Origin: Alphaproteobacteria bacterium
GTDB lineage: Bacteria; Pseudomonadota; Alphaproteobacteria; Sphingomonadales; Emcibacteraceae
Assembly (NCBI GenBank): GCA_030432815.1
Contig: JAUILB010000078.1
Location: 1 to 10,832 of the forward strand
Length of the DNA: 10,832 bases
Direction: 5' to 3'
The translations under genes were made by a program, and so were the position numbers. Shown one piece after another: positions 1 to 6,554 of the stretch; the stretch's first letter is position 1; each line of letters begins with the position of its first letter. Under the pieces are notes generated by a model that was not told the origin of the DNA, did no database searches, and saw only the letters and a list, made by a program, of their open reading frames with translations.

Positions 1-735
1 TGCATTGCGCAGTTTCGAGACAAGCTCGGAAACGCTTTCCACAATAACACCGGCACTTCTTCCTGCGGGTTCATCCACGCGTAGTGTTTTGATGCGTGGA
101 CTTATATCAACACCGAAATCATCAGGCGTTTTTTCATCAAGCGGCTTTCTTTTTGCTTTCATGATGTTGGGAAGCGATGCATAACGCGGTTCGTTAAGGC
201 GTAGATCAGTTGTTACTACTGCCGGCAGGTTAAGTTTTAAGGTTTCAAGTCCGCCATCGATTTCGCGGGTTACATTAACGCTTGTTCCATCAATTTTTAC
301 ATTCGACGCAAATGTTCCCTGTGGCCAGCCCAAAAGTGCGGCCAGCATCTGCCCAGTTTGATTACAATCGTCATCGATGGCCTGTTTGCCCATGATAACC
401 ATGTCAGGGTTTTCTTCCCCAACAACAGCCTTTAAAATCTTTGCAACTGCAAGGGGTTCTACTTCCGCATCTGTTTTTATCAGTATGGCACGGTCAGCAC
501 CCATGGCAAGGGCCGTACGCAATGTTTCCTGTGCTTTGTCAGGGCCAATTGATACGGCTATTATTTCTTCTGCATTACCGGCTTCTTTTATCCTGATTGC
601 TTCTTCTACGGCGATTTCATCAAAAGGATTCATGGACATTTTCACATTTGCAAGTTCAATGCCGCTGTTATCGGATTTTACACGTGCTTTAACATTGTAA
701 TCGATCACACGTTTTACGGGGACGAGTATTTTCAT
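1..735 (-). CDS. etfB: Electron transfer flavoprotein beta subunit, 3' end cut by window edge
   Basis: This is the small subunit of the cytosolic ETF heterodimer. With EtfA it carries electrons from acyl-CoA and related dehydrogenases to ETF-ubiquinone oxidoreductase. The 245 visible residues begin MKILVPVKRVIDYN. The segment MGKQAIDDDCNQTGQ at residues 115-129 matches the conserved nucleotide-binding region. VTREIDGGLETLKLNLPAVV, starting at residue 155, fits the EtfB family signature. RYASLPNIMKAKRKP around residue 188 is the recognition loop that docks partner dehydrogenases. Family members are about 249 residues long, so only a few C-terminal codons and the stop lie beyond position 1. The ATG at 735 has a GGAG ribosome site (741-744) five bases upstream. 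In alphaproteobacteria etfA usually follows directly; it would lie just outside the window. The identification is very secure. Confidence 0.97.
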   Translation of the reverse strand, partial: MKILVPVKRVIDYNVKARVKSDNSGIELANVKMSMNPFDEIAVEEAIRIKEAGNAEEIIAVSIGPDKAQETLRTALAMGADRAILIKTDAEVEPLAVAKILKAVVGEENPDMVIMGKQAIDDDCNQTGQMLAALLGWPQGTFASNVKIDGTSVNVTREIDGGLETLKLNLPAVVTTDLRLNEPRYASLPNIMKAKRKPLDEKTPDDFGVDISPRIKTLRVDEPAGRSAGVIVESVSELVSKLRNA

Positions 736-769
736 TATTTCTCCGGATCTTATCTTAATAACTGACAAT

Positions 770-797
770 ACTATAATGCCTATCTTGACATATTCAA
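770..797 (-). promoter_or_regulatory. Candidate sigma-70 promoter for etfB
   Basis: Read on the minus strand, TTGAAT (792-797) and TATAGT (770-775) are separated by 16 bp. Each differs from the consensus -35 or -10 hexamer at one or two positions. The -10 lies 34 bases upstream of the etfB start codon, leaving a short leader that contains the GGAG site. This was found by eye only; AT-rich spacers yield such matches by chance, so the call is moderate. Confidence 0.45.
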
Positions 798-842
798 ACA
801 GATTAAAGTCGCATAATCATGGCATATGTAACTTTGACATTC

Positions 843-848
843 TATAAT
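843..848 (+). promoter_or_regulatory. Candidate -10 element for the exported FAH operon
   Basis: A perfect TATAAT sits 36 bases upstream of the first FAH start codon, in the etfB/FAH divergent spacer (736-884). No convincing -35 is present at 16-18 bp spacing; the best-placed hexamer is TGGCAT at 820-825. TTGACA occurs at 785-790 and 834-839 but at the wrong distances. The promoter may therefore depend on an activator, or the match may be chance. Nothing else was recognised in this 149-base spacer apart from the etfB promoter. Confidence 0.3.
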
Positions 849-884
849 GAACTGTCTACCATTCCGTATTAGAGAATTTCAAAA

Positions 885-1727
885 ATGGGGCTAAAAATGA
901 ATAATAATTATAAACGGTTTTTACTTACCTTCGCGCTCATGTTTTTCGCCAGTTCAAACGCCTGGTCCGAAAGTTATGTCCGGTACGAACAAAATGGCAT
1001 TATATCATGGGGGGAACTGCGTGGTGAGATAATTCATCAGTTATCAAATGCACCTTATCTTGACGGGAAAGCGACTGGAAAACAAGTGGACCGGAATACT
1101 GTTAAACTATTGGCCCCGGTCGACCCGCGCGATGTATATATGACAGGATTTAATTATAAAGACCACATTCCGGAAGGACAAAAAACAACACCATATCCGG
1201 GGCTTTTTATGGTACCGGCAGGAACTATTATTGGCCCGGAAGATGATATTATTCATCCGGTGGATAGCATTAACATCGCTTATGAAGCCGAAACGGTGAT
1301 CGTAATCGGCAAACGTGCGGACAATGTATCCGAAGAGGATGCAGCAGATTATATTTTTGGCGTAACAGCCGGCAATGATGTATCGGCACGTGACTGGATT
1401 CCGGCTGATATTCAATGGTTTCGCGGCAAAGGCGCCAAAGGATTTAACAGTGTTGGGCCCGTGCTTCAAACCGGTCTTGATTATAAAAATCTGAATTTGA
1501 CAGCACGACTGAACGGCGAAGTAAGGCAAAAAGGAAACACATCCAATATGATCCATGATTTTGAAAAAATGGTGAGTTATATTTCAACATATTTTGTTCT
1601 TAACCCGGGTGACCTGATCTGGTCGGGTACGATCGGAACATCGGAACAACTCAATGTTGGTGATATCTACGAAATTGAAATAGAAGGTGTAGGAATTTTA
1701 CAAAATAAAATAGTACAAGGACAGTAA
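885..1727 (+). CDS. Exported fumarylacetoacetate hydrolase family protein (copy 1)
   Basis: This single-domain FAH-fold enzyme has 280 residues. The family cleaves or hydrates beta-diketo and oxo acids such as acylpyruvates, oxaloacetate and oxo-heptenedioates; the substrate here is unknown. Residues 1-28 form a Sec signal peptide: a KR n-region, a hydrophobic core FLLTFALMFFASS, and probable cleavage AWS|E at 28/29. The mature fold shows FNYKDH with the likely catalytic His94. The metal ligands are Glu134 and Glu136 (YEAE) and Asp165 (NDVSARD). Lys182 in RGKGAKGFNSVGP is the expected active-site lysine. The C-terminal block PGDLIWSGT...GDIYEIEIEGVG is typical. ATG 885 has AGAGAA eight bases upstream. 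ATG 897 (MNNNYK) has GGGG six bases upstream and gives an equally good signal peptide, so the true start is unresolved. It is followed after four bases by a paralogue. The family is secure; the export call is strong. Confidence 0.9.
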   Translation: MGLKMNNNYKRFLLTFALMFFASSNAWSESYVRYEQNGIISWGELRGEIIHQLSNAPYLDGKATGKQVDRNTVKLLAPVDPRDVYMTGFNYKDHIPEGQKTTPYPGLFMVPAGTIIGPEDDIIHPVDSINIAYEAETVIVIGKRADNVSEEDAADYIFGVTAGNDVSARDWIPADIQWFRGKGAKGFNSVGPVLQTGLDYKNLNLTARLNGEVRQKGNTSNMIHDFEKMVSYISTYFVLNPGDLIWSGTIGTSEQLNVGDIYEIEIEGVGILQNKIVQGQ

Positions 1728-1731
1728 TTAA

Positions 1732-2562
1732 ATGACATTTAAAACTATAATAGCGGCACTGCTTGGTATTCTGATTGCTACAAGTAGCGCGTTTGCTGAA
1801 CGATATGTGCGTTATGAGCAGAATGATAAAATTTTATGGGGCGAACTGGTTGATGGTATCATTCATCAGCTCAGCGATGCGCCGTATCTTGGAGGCAAAC
1901 GCACGGGTGATATTGCCATGGAAGATGCTGTTAAATTGAAAGCACCGGTTGATCCCAATCTTTCTTTTATGACGGCCTTTAACTACCGTGATCATACCCT
2001 TCCCGGTTATGAGCAGGACCCAACATTAAGGCCGGGCCTTTTTACGGTACCGGTAAGTTCAATTATCGGCCCAGAAGATGATCTGGTTCGTCCGGCTGAT
2101 GCAAAAAATTTCCACTATGAAGCGGAAATGGTTGTTGTGATCGGCAAACGTGCCGAAAATGTAGCACTTGAAGACGCGGGTGATTATATATTCGGGGTGA
2201 CCATCGGGAATGATGGTTCCGAACGTGACTGGCAGGCCGGTGATATTCAATGGCTGCGGGCGAAGGGATCAAATAACTTCAACGCTGTCGGGCCGCATCT
2301 GGTCACAGGTCTTAATTATACCGATCTGGATATTGAAGGGCGTCATAACGGTGTAAAATCACAAGGTGCCAATAGTTCAGGGATGATTTTCAATTTCAAT
2401 TATATGGTTCATTATATTTCAAAATATTTCACACTGGAACCGGGTGACATAATCTGGTCCGGCACCATGGGCGATACCGGCCCGATGGAACCGGGTGATG
2501 TGTATGAAATCACCGTGGAAGGTGTCGGGACCTTAAGAAATAAACTTGTCCAGGGCGAATAA
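1732..2562 (+). CDS. Exported fumarylacetoacetate hydrolase family protein (copy 2)
   Basis: This 276-residue tandem paralogue of the preceding gene is clearly alignable along its whole length. In the block starting RYEQN, about 24 of 33 positions are identical. It has its own Sec signal peptide, with Lys4, a core of IIAALLGILIATSS and cleavage AFA|E at 22/23. The predicted catalytic and metal residues are retained: His88 (FNYRDH), Glu130 and Glu132 (YEAE), Asp161 and Lys178 (RAKG). The motif after the aspartate differs, NDGSERD against NDVSARD in copy 1. The loop after the histidine is also rebuilt, with a few extra residues (LPGYEQDPTLRPG). This suggests a different substrate rather than decay. 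The start codon lies four bases after copy 1, with AAGGA at 1717-1721 inside the end of that gene, so the two are surely co-transcribed. No neighbouring catabolic genes reveal the substrate. Confidence 0.9.
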   Translation: MTFKTIIAALLGILIATSSAFAERYVRYEQNDKILWGELVDGIIHQLSDAPYLGGKRTGDIAMEDAVKLKAPVDPNLSFMTAFNYRDHTLPGYEQDPTLRPGLFTVPVSSIIGPEDDLVRPADAKNFHYEAEMVVVIGKRAENVALEDAGDYIFGVTIGNDGSERDWQAGDIQWLRAKGSNNFNAVGPHLVTGLNYTDLDIEGRHNGVKSQGANSSGMIFNFNYMVHYISKYFTLEPGDIIWSGTMGDTGPMEPGDVYEITVEGVGTLRNKLVQGE

Positions 2563-2564
2563 GG

Positions 2565-2600
2565 AAATAAGGCTCCCAATCGGGAGCCTTATTTTAATTT
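2565..2600. terminator. Bidirectional intrinsic terminator between the FAH operon and feoB
   Basis: A near-perfect hairpin has arms 2565-2577 and 2582-2594 (core GGCTCCC / GGGAGCC) and a four-base AATC loop. Thirteen base pairs run without mismatch. On the plus strand it is followed by a T-rich tract (TTATTTTAATTT overlaps the stem foot), and on the minus strand by TTATTTCC. It lies between convergent genes: three bases after the FAH stop, and touching the feoB stop codon (2594-2596). It can therefore end transcription from both sides. Confidence 0.88.
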
Positions 2601-4441
2601 AATAAAGCTGTTGCAGTGATATTCACGATCAGTGAAATCAGATAAGCAAGACCAAATAGATATCCTGTCATAAAGGCAGTCCAACCCCAGCTGTTGGTTT
2701 CGCGCCTTGCGGTGGCGAGTGTCGCCAGACACTGCGGGGCGTAAATAAACCATGCCAGAAACGCCAGCGCCGTTGGTAAAGGCCATGCAGATTGCAGCAC
2801 AGTGGCGAGACTTTGTGCCACCTGATCTTCGTCCCCCTGTAAGGCATAAACGGTGCCAAGGGCACTTACGGCTACTTCACGTGCGGCCATACCGGGGACA
2901 AGTGCAATTGAAATTTCCCAGTTAAAACCAAGTGGCGCAAATATGACTTGTAATGCCCGTCCGATCATTCCGGCAAAGCTGTAATAAATATCCGCTTCCG
3001 GGGCATTTTCCGGCGCACGCGGATAGAGCGTTAGTGCCCAAAGGGCGATTGCCGCATATAAAATGATGGTACCGGCACGACGCAGAAAGGCCCGGACCCG
3101 TTGCCATAATTCCAGAAAAACATGCCTAAGGCGCGGTAACTGGTATTTTGGAAGTTCCATCAGGAACGGTTGCAATGCTCCTTTTGTGATTGTTTTTTTC
3201 ATAACCGCTGCAACGATAATGGCGCTAATGATGCCAGCCATATAAAGCCCAAAAAACACAACGCCCTGGAGACCGAAATAACCCATCACCTTTATGTTGG
3301 GAATAAAAGCGGCAATCAACAGAGTGTATACAGGGAGCCTTGCCGAACATGTCATAAGCGGTGCTATCATGATTGTGGTGATGCGGTCACGATGGTTTGC
3401 TATTGTTCGGGTGGCCATTATGCCGGGAATTGCGCAGGCAAAACTTGAAAGCAACGGGATAAAAGCGCGGCCGTTAAGCCCCACTTTTGCCATAAGCTTA
3501 TCCATGATAAAGGCCGCTCTGGCCATGTACCCGCTGGCTTCAAGGATAAGTATGAACGTAAAAAGGATAATGATCTGCGGCAAAAACACAAGAACACTGC
3601 CAACACCGGCAATCAGGCCATCCTGAATGAAGCTTCGTAATATTCCTTCGGGGATATAGGTGGCGACAATTTCACCAAGTGCTGCAAAGCTGCCTTCTAT
3701 GAAATCCATTGGTCCTTCAGCCCAACTGAATACCGCCTGAAACATAAAAAATAACATAGTAAAAAACAAAACTATGCCTGCAACGGGATGGAGAGCGACG
3801 CTATCAAGCAAGCGTGTCATTTTGTGCTGCCCACCTTCTTTAATGGTAACCAGCTTGGTTATGCGTCCGGCTTCCTTTTGAAGGGCACGTGTTGTTGTAT
3901 CCGCCGGCTTGCCGGTCGGTTTGGCATAAGCACTTGCATCACGGGACAGATATTCCTTCAGCGCCTTAACACCGCTGTCCTTAACGGCAATTGTTGTCAT
4001 GACGGGAACACCTAGTTCTTCGGACAGGCGGGCGACGTCAATTTCAATGCCGTCCCGGGTCGCGAGGTCATGCATATTCAATGCAACGATAATTGGTATA
4101 TCCAGTGATTTCAGCTCCAGAACCAGCCTTAAGTGAACCCTTAAATTAGCAGCATTTATCACACATACCAGTACTTCCGGCTGTTCTTCAGTTTCATGAA
4201 CACCAGTTAGTATTTCACGACTTACTTTTTCATCAAGGCTGCGGTCATTAAGACTGTAAAGGCCAGGTAGATCAACAAGGTAGACATTTTCCCCCGCTTC
4301 GGTCAAAACAGTGCCGGCACGACGTTCAACAGTCACACCGGGGTAATTTGCGACTTTTTGGTGGCTTCCGGTAAGTGTATTAAACAATGAGCTTTTTCCG
4401 GAATTTGGAGCGCCTATAAGCGCTACGCGAAGGGCAGTCAT
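2594..4441 (-). CDS. feoB: Ferrous iron transport protein B, short form
   Basis: This inner-membrane Fe(II) permease has an N-terminal G-protein domain. The G motifs are G1 GAPNSGKS (10-17), G2 Thr37 in PGVTVE, G3 DLPG (57-60) and G4 NMHD (122-125). About eight hydrophobic segments follow from residue 218. They include the two conserved gate motifs with cysteines: FACAIPGIMATR (Cys336) and MTCSARLPVY (Cys365). The protein has 615 residues against about 770 in E. coli. The helical domain after the G domain is reduced to roughly 50 residues and several later loops are shorter; no core motif is missing. The ATG overlaps the feoA stop by one base (TAATG), with GGGG seven bases upstream inside feoA, so translation is probably coupled. 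No feoC follows; the stop codon sits in the terminator stem. The identification is secure. Confidence 0.96.
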   Translation of the reverse strand: MTALRVALIGAPNSGKSSLFNTLTGSHQKVANYPGVTVERRAGTVLTEAGENVYLVDLPGLYSLNDRSLDEKVSREILTGVHETEEQPEVLVCVINAANLRVHLRLVLELKSLDIPIIVALNMHDLATRDGIEIDVARLSEELGVPVMTTIAVKDSGVKALKEYLSRDASAYAKPTGKPADTTTRALQKEAGRITKLVTIKEGGQHKMTRLLDSVALHPVAGIVLFFTMLFFMFQAVFSWAEGPMDFIEGSFAALGEIVATYIPEGILRSFIQDGLIAGVGSVLVFLPQIIILFTFILILEASGYMARAAFIMDKLMAKVGLNGRAFIPLLSSFACAIPGIMATRTIANHRDRITTIMIAPLMTCSARLPVYTLLIAAFIPNIKVMGYFGLQGVVFFGLYMAGIISAIIVAAVMKKTITKGALQPFLMELPKYQLPRLRHVFLELWQRVRAFLRRAGTIILYAAIALWALTLYPRAPENAPEADIYYSFAGMIGRALQVIFAPLGFNWEISIALVPGMAAREVAVSALGTVYALQGDEDQVAQSLATVLQSAWPLPTALAFLAWFIYAPQCLATLATARRETNSWGWTAFMTGYLFGLAYLISLIVNITATALLN

Positions 4442-4698
4442 TACTTTTCCCCTAATATAATGGCTGCTGCTTCCATTTTTCGAAGAGCAACAGTGATTGT
4501 ACCGATTTTAACTGCAAGAGGGTCGCCGCCAAATGTGCCTTTATGCAGTACTTCAACATCAAGGCCTTCTTCAAAACCGATTTCCAGAAGTCTGTCTTCA
4601 AGGTCAATAGCAAATTCCTGATCTTCTACACGGGATGTATCAAAGCCCAGAATTATGCTTTGGTCTCCTACTTTCAAATCACATAAATATTTTGTCAT
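4441..4698 (-). CDS. feoA: Ferrous iron transport protein A
   Basis: This small cytosolic SH3-like protein of 85 residues is needed for FeoB function and is thought to bind its cytosolic side. The family pattern is visible: an early LKVGD block, a middle LLEIGFEEGLDVEVLHKG and a late PLAVKIGTITVALRKMEAAAI. That is the usual FeoA order of a leading turn, the L-x-E-x-G-hydrophobic segment, and the G-x-x-x-A-L-R end. The start was placed at the ATG giving MTKYLCDLK. Longer in-frame starts (ATG 4722, TTG 4734) would add a non-conserved leader and overlap the Fur-like box. The ribosome site before 4698 is weak (AAGTG). The stop codon overlaps the feoB start by one base. The family is confident; the start is likely but not proven. 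Confidence 0.9.
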   Translation of the reverse strand: MTKYLCDLKVGDQSIILGFDTSRVEDQEFAIDLEDRLLEIGFEEGLDVEVLHKGTFGGDPLAVKIGTITVALRKMEAAAIILGEK

Positions 4699-4708
4699 GT
4701 TACACTTA

Positions 4709-4730
4709 CAGTTAATTATCATTATTAATA
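4709..4730 (-). promoter_or_regulatory. Candidate Fur box upstream of feoAB
   Basis: Read on the minus strand, the stretch AATAATGATAATTAACTG shares an unbroken ATAATGATAAT with the classical Fur box (GATAATGATAATCATTATC); the right half is poorly matched. The surrounding TTAATAATGATAATTAA is itself a near palindrome, with two mismatched pairs around a central G. It lies about 15-30 bases upstream of the chosen feoA start, a fitting place for iron-dependent repression. AT-rich DNA can mimic this site, so it remains a candidate. Confidence 0.5.
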
Positions 4731-4780
4731 GCAATTAGTCTTAGACGATTCTGTCAACTTATTAAACAAAAAAGCATATG

Positions 4781-4817
4781 AAAAAGACGGGCCCAAAAGA
4801 TTTCTCTATGGGACCCG
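4781..4817 (-). terminator. Intrinsic terminator after the aldehyde dehydrogenase gene
   Basis: On the minus strand CGGG(T)CCCA pairs with TGGGCCCG: eight GC-rich pairs with one bulged T, and a loop that can form a small AGA-GAAA-TCT inner hairpin. TCTTTTT follows immediately and a second T run lies further on. It begins 25 bases after the dehydrogenase stop codon and separates that unit from feoAB, which lies downstream in the same direction. Confidence 0.72.
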
Positions 4818-4841
4818 CGGGTAAGCTATGAAATACTTATA

Positions 4842-6350
4842 TTAATCAGTGTCGAACTTGATGCCCTGTGCGAGCGGTAATTCTGTCGAATAGTTCGTCG
4901 TACTTGTCATGCGGCGCATATAGGCACGCCAGGCATCGGAGCCACTTTCACGGCCGCCGCCTGTTTCTTTTTCACCGCCGAAGGCGCCGCCAATTTCAGC
5001 ACCGCTTGTGCCGATATTCACATTGGCGATACCGCAATCGCTTCCGAATTCAGATGTGAATAGCTCTGCTTCCAGCATATTTGTCGTAAATATGGCACTT
5101 GAAAGTCCTTGTGGCACGTCATTTTGACGCTCTATGGCATTTTCAAGATCAGTATATTTGAACGCATAGAGGATCGGCGCAAATGTTTCGGTTTTGATGT
5201 TTGCGTCATGGCCGTCCATTTCAACCAGTGCAGGGTTGACGTAATAAGCGTTCGGATACTTATTCGCAAGGGCGCGCCCGCCGCCGGTAATTACACCACC
5301 ATTGTCGGCAGCAACCTTCAGGGCCGCTTCCATATTATTAAAGCTGTCCTCATCAATCAGCGGTCCCATAAGTGTGTTTTCATCGAGTGGATTTCCGATA
5401 GATACACCGGCAAATGCTTTCTTAATACGGGGAATAATTTCATCATAGACATCTTCATGGATGAAAAGACGGCGTGTTGTTGTACAGCGCTGACCACATG
5501 TTCCAACAGAACCAAATACGATTCCCTGATAGGCAAGGTCAAGGTCAGCATGCTTTGAAACGATGATGGCGTTGTTACCACCAAGCTCAAGAATTGATTT
5601 GCCGAAACGTGCAGCGACTTTGGCGCCAACGATTTTACCCATGGCGCAGCTTCCTGTGGCACTGATGAGAGGGACCCGTTCGTCAGCAACAAGAACTTCA
5701 CCAATATCACGCTCCCCTGTAAGGATTTGTGACAGTCCTTTCGGTGCGTCATCACCAAATTCGGCGCAGGCGCGTTCAAAAAGTTTCTGACAGGCTAGCG
5801 CGGTTACAGGTGTTTTTTCGGAAGGTTTCCAAAGAAGTGAATTACCACAAACAAGGGCAAGTGCTGCATTCCATGACCAAACGGCAACTGGAAAATTGAA
5901 AGCACTTATGATCCCGGTTGGGCCAAGCGGTTGCCAGATTTCACGCATTTTATGAAGCGGGCGTTCTGACACGATAGTAAGCCCATGCAGCATACGACTT
6001 TGCCCAACTGCGAAGTCACAGATATCAATCATTTCCTGAACTTCACCGAGACCTTCCTGATATATTTTTACGCATTCGAGTGTAACCAGGGACCCTAGCG
6101 CTTCTTTTTTCTCACGCAGGATATTACCTAAAATTCGAACAAGTTCACCGCGACGGGGGGCCGGAACTTTGCGCCACGCTTTAAATGCGTCAACAGATTT
6201 GGCGATTTTTTCTTTTGCTTCAGCAACAGTATCCATATGTACGTTTGCGATTTCACCGCCGTCAATAGGACTATGAACTTTCAGGTTTCCCCCCTCGACG
6301 TCCGCAGCGGTCAGTCCTAGGCTTTGATAAATTTCTTCTTTACTCATCAT
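4842..6350 (-). CDS. amaB: ALDH7-family alpha-aminoadipate semialdehyde / piperideine-6-carboxylate dehydrogenase
   Basis: This 502-residue NAD(P)-dependent aldehyde dehydrogenase closely resembles human antiquitin (ALDH7A1) and bacterial P6C dehydrogenases. They oxidise alpha-aminoadipate semialdehyde, in equilibrium with piperideine-6-carboxylate, to 2-aminoadipate in lysine breakdown. Diagnostic blocks are EVQEMIDICDFAVG, SAFNFPVAVWSWN, LELGGNNAII with catalytic Glu255, GQRCTTTRRLFIHE with catalytic Cys289, and near the C-terminus SGAEIGGAFGGEKETGG followed by RESGSDAW. These are almost identical in ALDH7 and distinguish it from other ALDH families. ATG 6350 has AAGGA nine bases upstream. 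Two oddities: the usual E-x-G-K motif reads ECVK at 92-95 (Val94 replaces Gly), and an extra Cys285 lies four residues before the nucleophile. The lrp gene upstream on the same strand suggests amino-acid control. The matching lysine 6-aminotransferase is not in the window. The family is very sure; the substrate is likely. Confidence 0.93.
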   Translation of the reverse strand: MMSKEEIYQSLGLTAADVEGGNLKVHSPIDGGEIANVHMDTVAEAKEKIAKSVDAFKAWRKVPAPRRGELVRILGNILREKKEALGSLVTLECVKIYQEGLGEVQEMIDICDFAVGQSRMLHGLTIVSERPLHKMREIWQPLGPTGIISAFNFPVAVWSWNAALALVCGNSLLWKPSEKTPVTALACQKLFERACAEFGDDAPKGLSQILTGERDIGEVLVADERVPLISATGSCAMGKIVGAKVAARFGKSILELGGNNAIIVSKHADLDLAYQGIVFGSVGTCGQRCTTTRRLFIHEDVYDEIIPRIKKAFAGVSIGNPLDENTLMGPLIDEDSFNNMEAALKVAADNGGVITGGGRALANKYPNAYYVNPALVEMDGHDANIKTETFAPILYAFKYTDLENAIERQNDVPQGLSSAIFTTNMLEAELFTSEFGSDCGIANVNIGTSGAEIGGAFGGEKETGGGRESGSDAWRAYMRRMTSTTNYSTELPLAQGIKFDTD

Positions 6351-6466
6351 GGTTTCTTATCCTTTTCTTCTGTTTATTGACGTTTGTCTTATAATAACGC
6401 CGATTTATCCGACTAAGCTAAAAATATTTGATTTCAATAAAATCTTGCCATAAATTATATATAATA

Positions 6467-6517
6467 TGAACAAAATATATTAATAATTGAACAAAAATCA
6501 ACTAAATATGAACAATA
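6467..6517. promoter_or_regulatory. Three 21-bp-phased TGAACAAAA repeats upstream of the dehydrogenase gene
   Basis: Direct repeats TGAACAAAA (6467-6475), TGAACAAAA (6488-6496) and TGAACAATA (6509-6517) start exactly 21 bp apart, so they lie on the same helix face, two turns apart. They sit in the very AT-rich 197-base spacer between lrp and the dehydrogenase gene, 117-167 bases upstream of its start. The same word recurs upstream of lrp. Lrp-family proteins bind as multimers to phased sites, so the neighbouring Lrp product is the natural candidate; that link is inferred. I recognise no convincing core promoter in the spacer. Confidence 0.6.
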
Positions 6518-6521
6518 ATAT

Positions 6522-6554
6522 AATAAAAATAGCCATATGAATTATAATTATGGC
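6522..6554 (-). terminator. Weak candidate terminator at the end of lrp
   Basis: On the minus strand GCCATA (6549-6554) and TATGGC (6532-6537) can form a six-pair hairpin with an eleven-base loop, followed by TATTTTTATT. The first arm overlaps the lrp stop codon. The stem is short and half AT, so termination may be partial, allowing read-through into the dehydrogenase gene. Confidence 0.3.

Noticed and set aside
377..700. Open frame of 107 codons on the plus strand
   Set aside because: It lies wholly antisense to etfB, has low-complexity Ser/Ala-rich sequence with no motif, and no ribosome site. It is a shadow of the real gene.
1107..1556. Open frame of 149 codons antisense to FAH copy 1
   Set aside because: The Cys/Ile-rich product is unlike any family, and the plus-strand FAH gene has clear catalytic motifs through the same region.
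4699..4734. N-terminal extension of FeoA from TTG 4734 or ATG 4722
   Set aside because: The added leader is not FeoA-like and would place the Fur-like box inside the coding region; MTKYLCDLK is the usual family start.
5109..5558. Open frame of 149 codons antisense to the aldehyde dehydrogenase gene
   Set aside because: It covers the dehydrogenase catalytic region on the opposite strand and has no recognisable domain or start signal.
6467..6517. Phased repeats considered as a CRISPR array
   Set aside because: The repeat word is only nine bases with about twelve-base AT-rich gaps. CRISPR repeats and spacers are much longer, and no cas genes are present.
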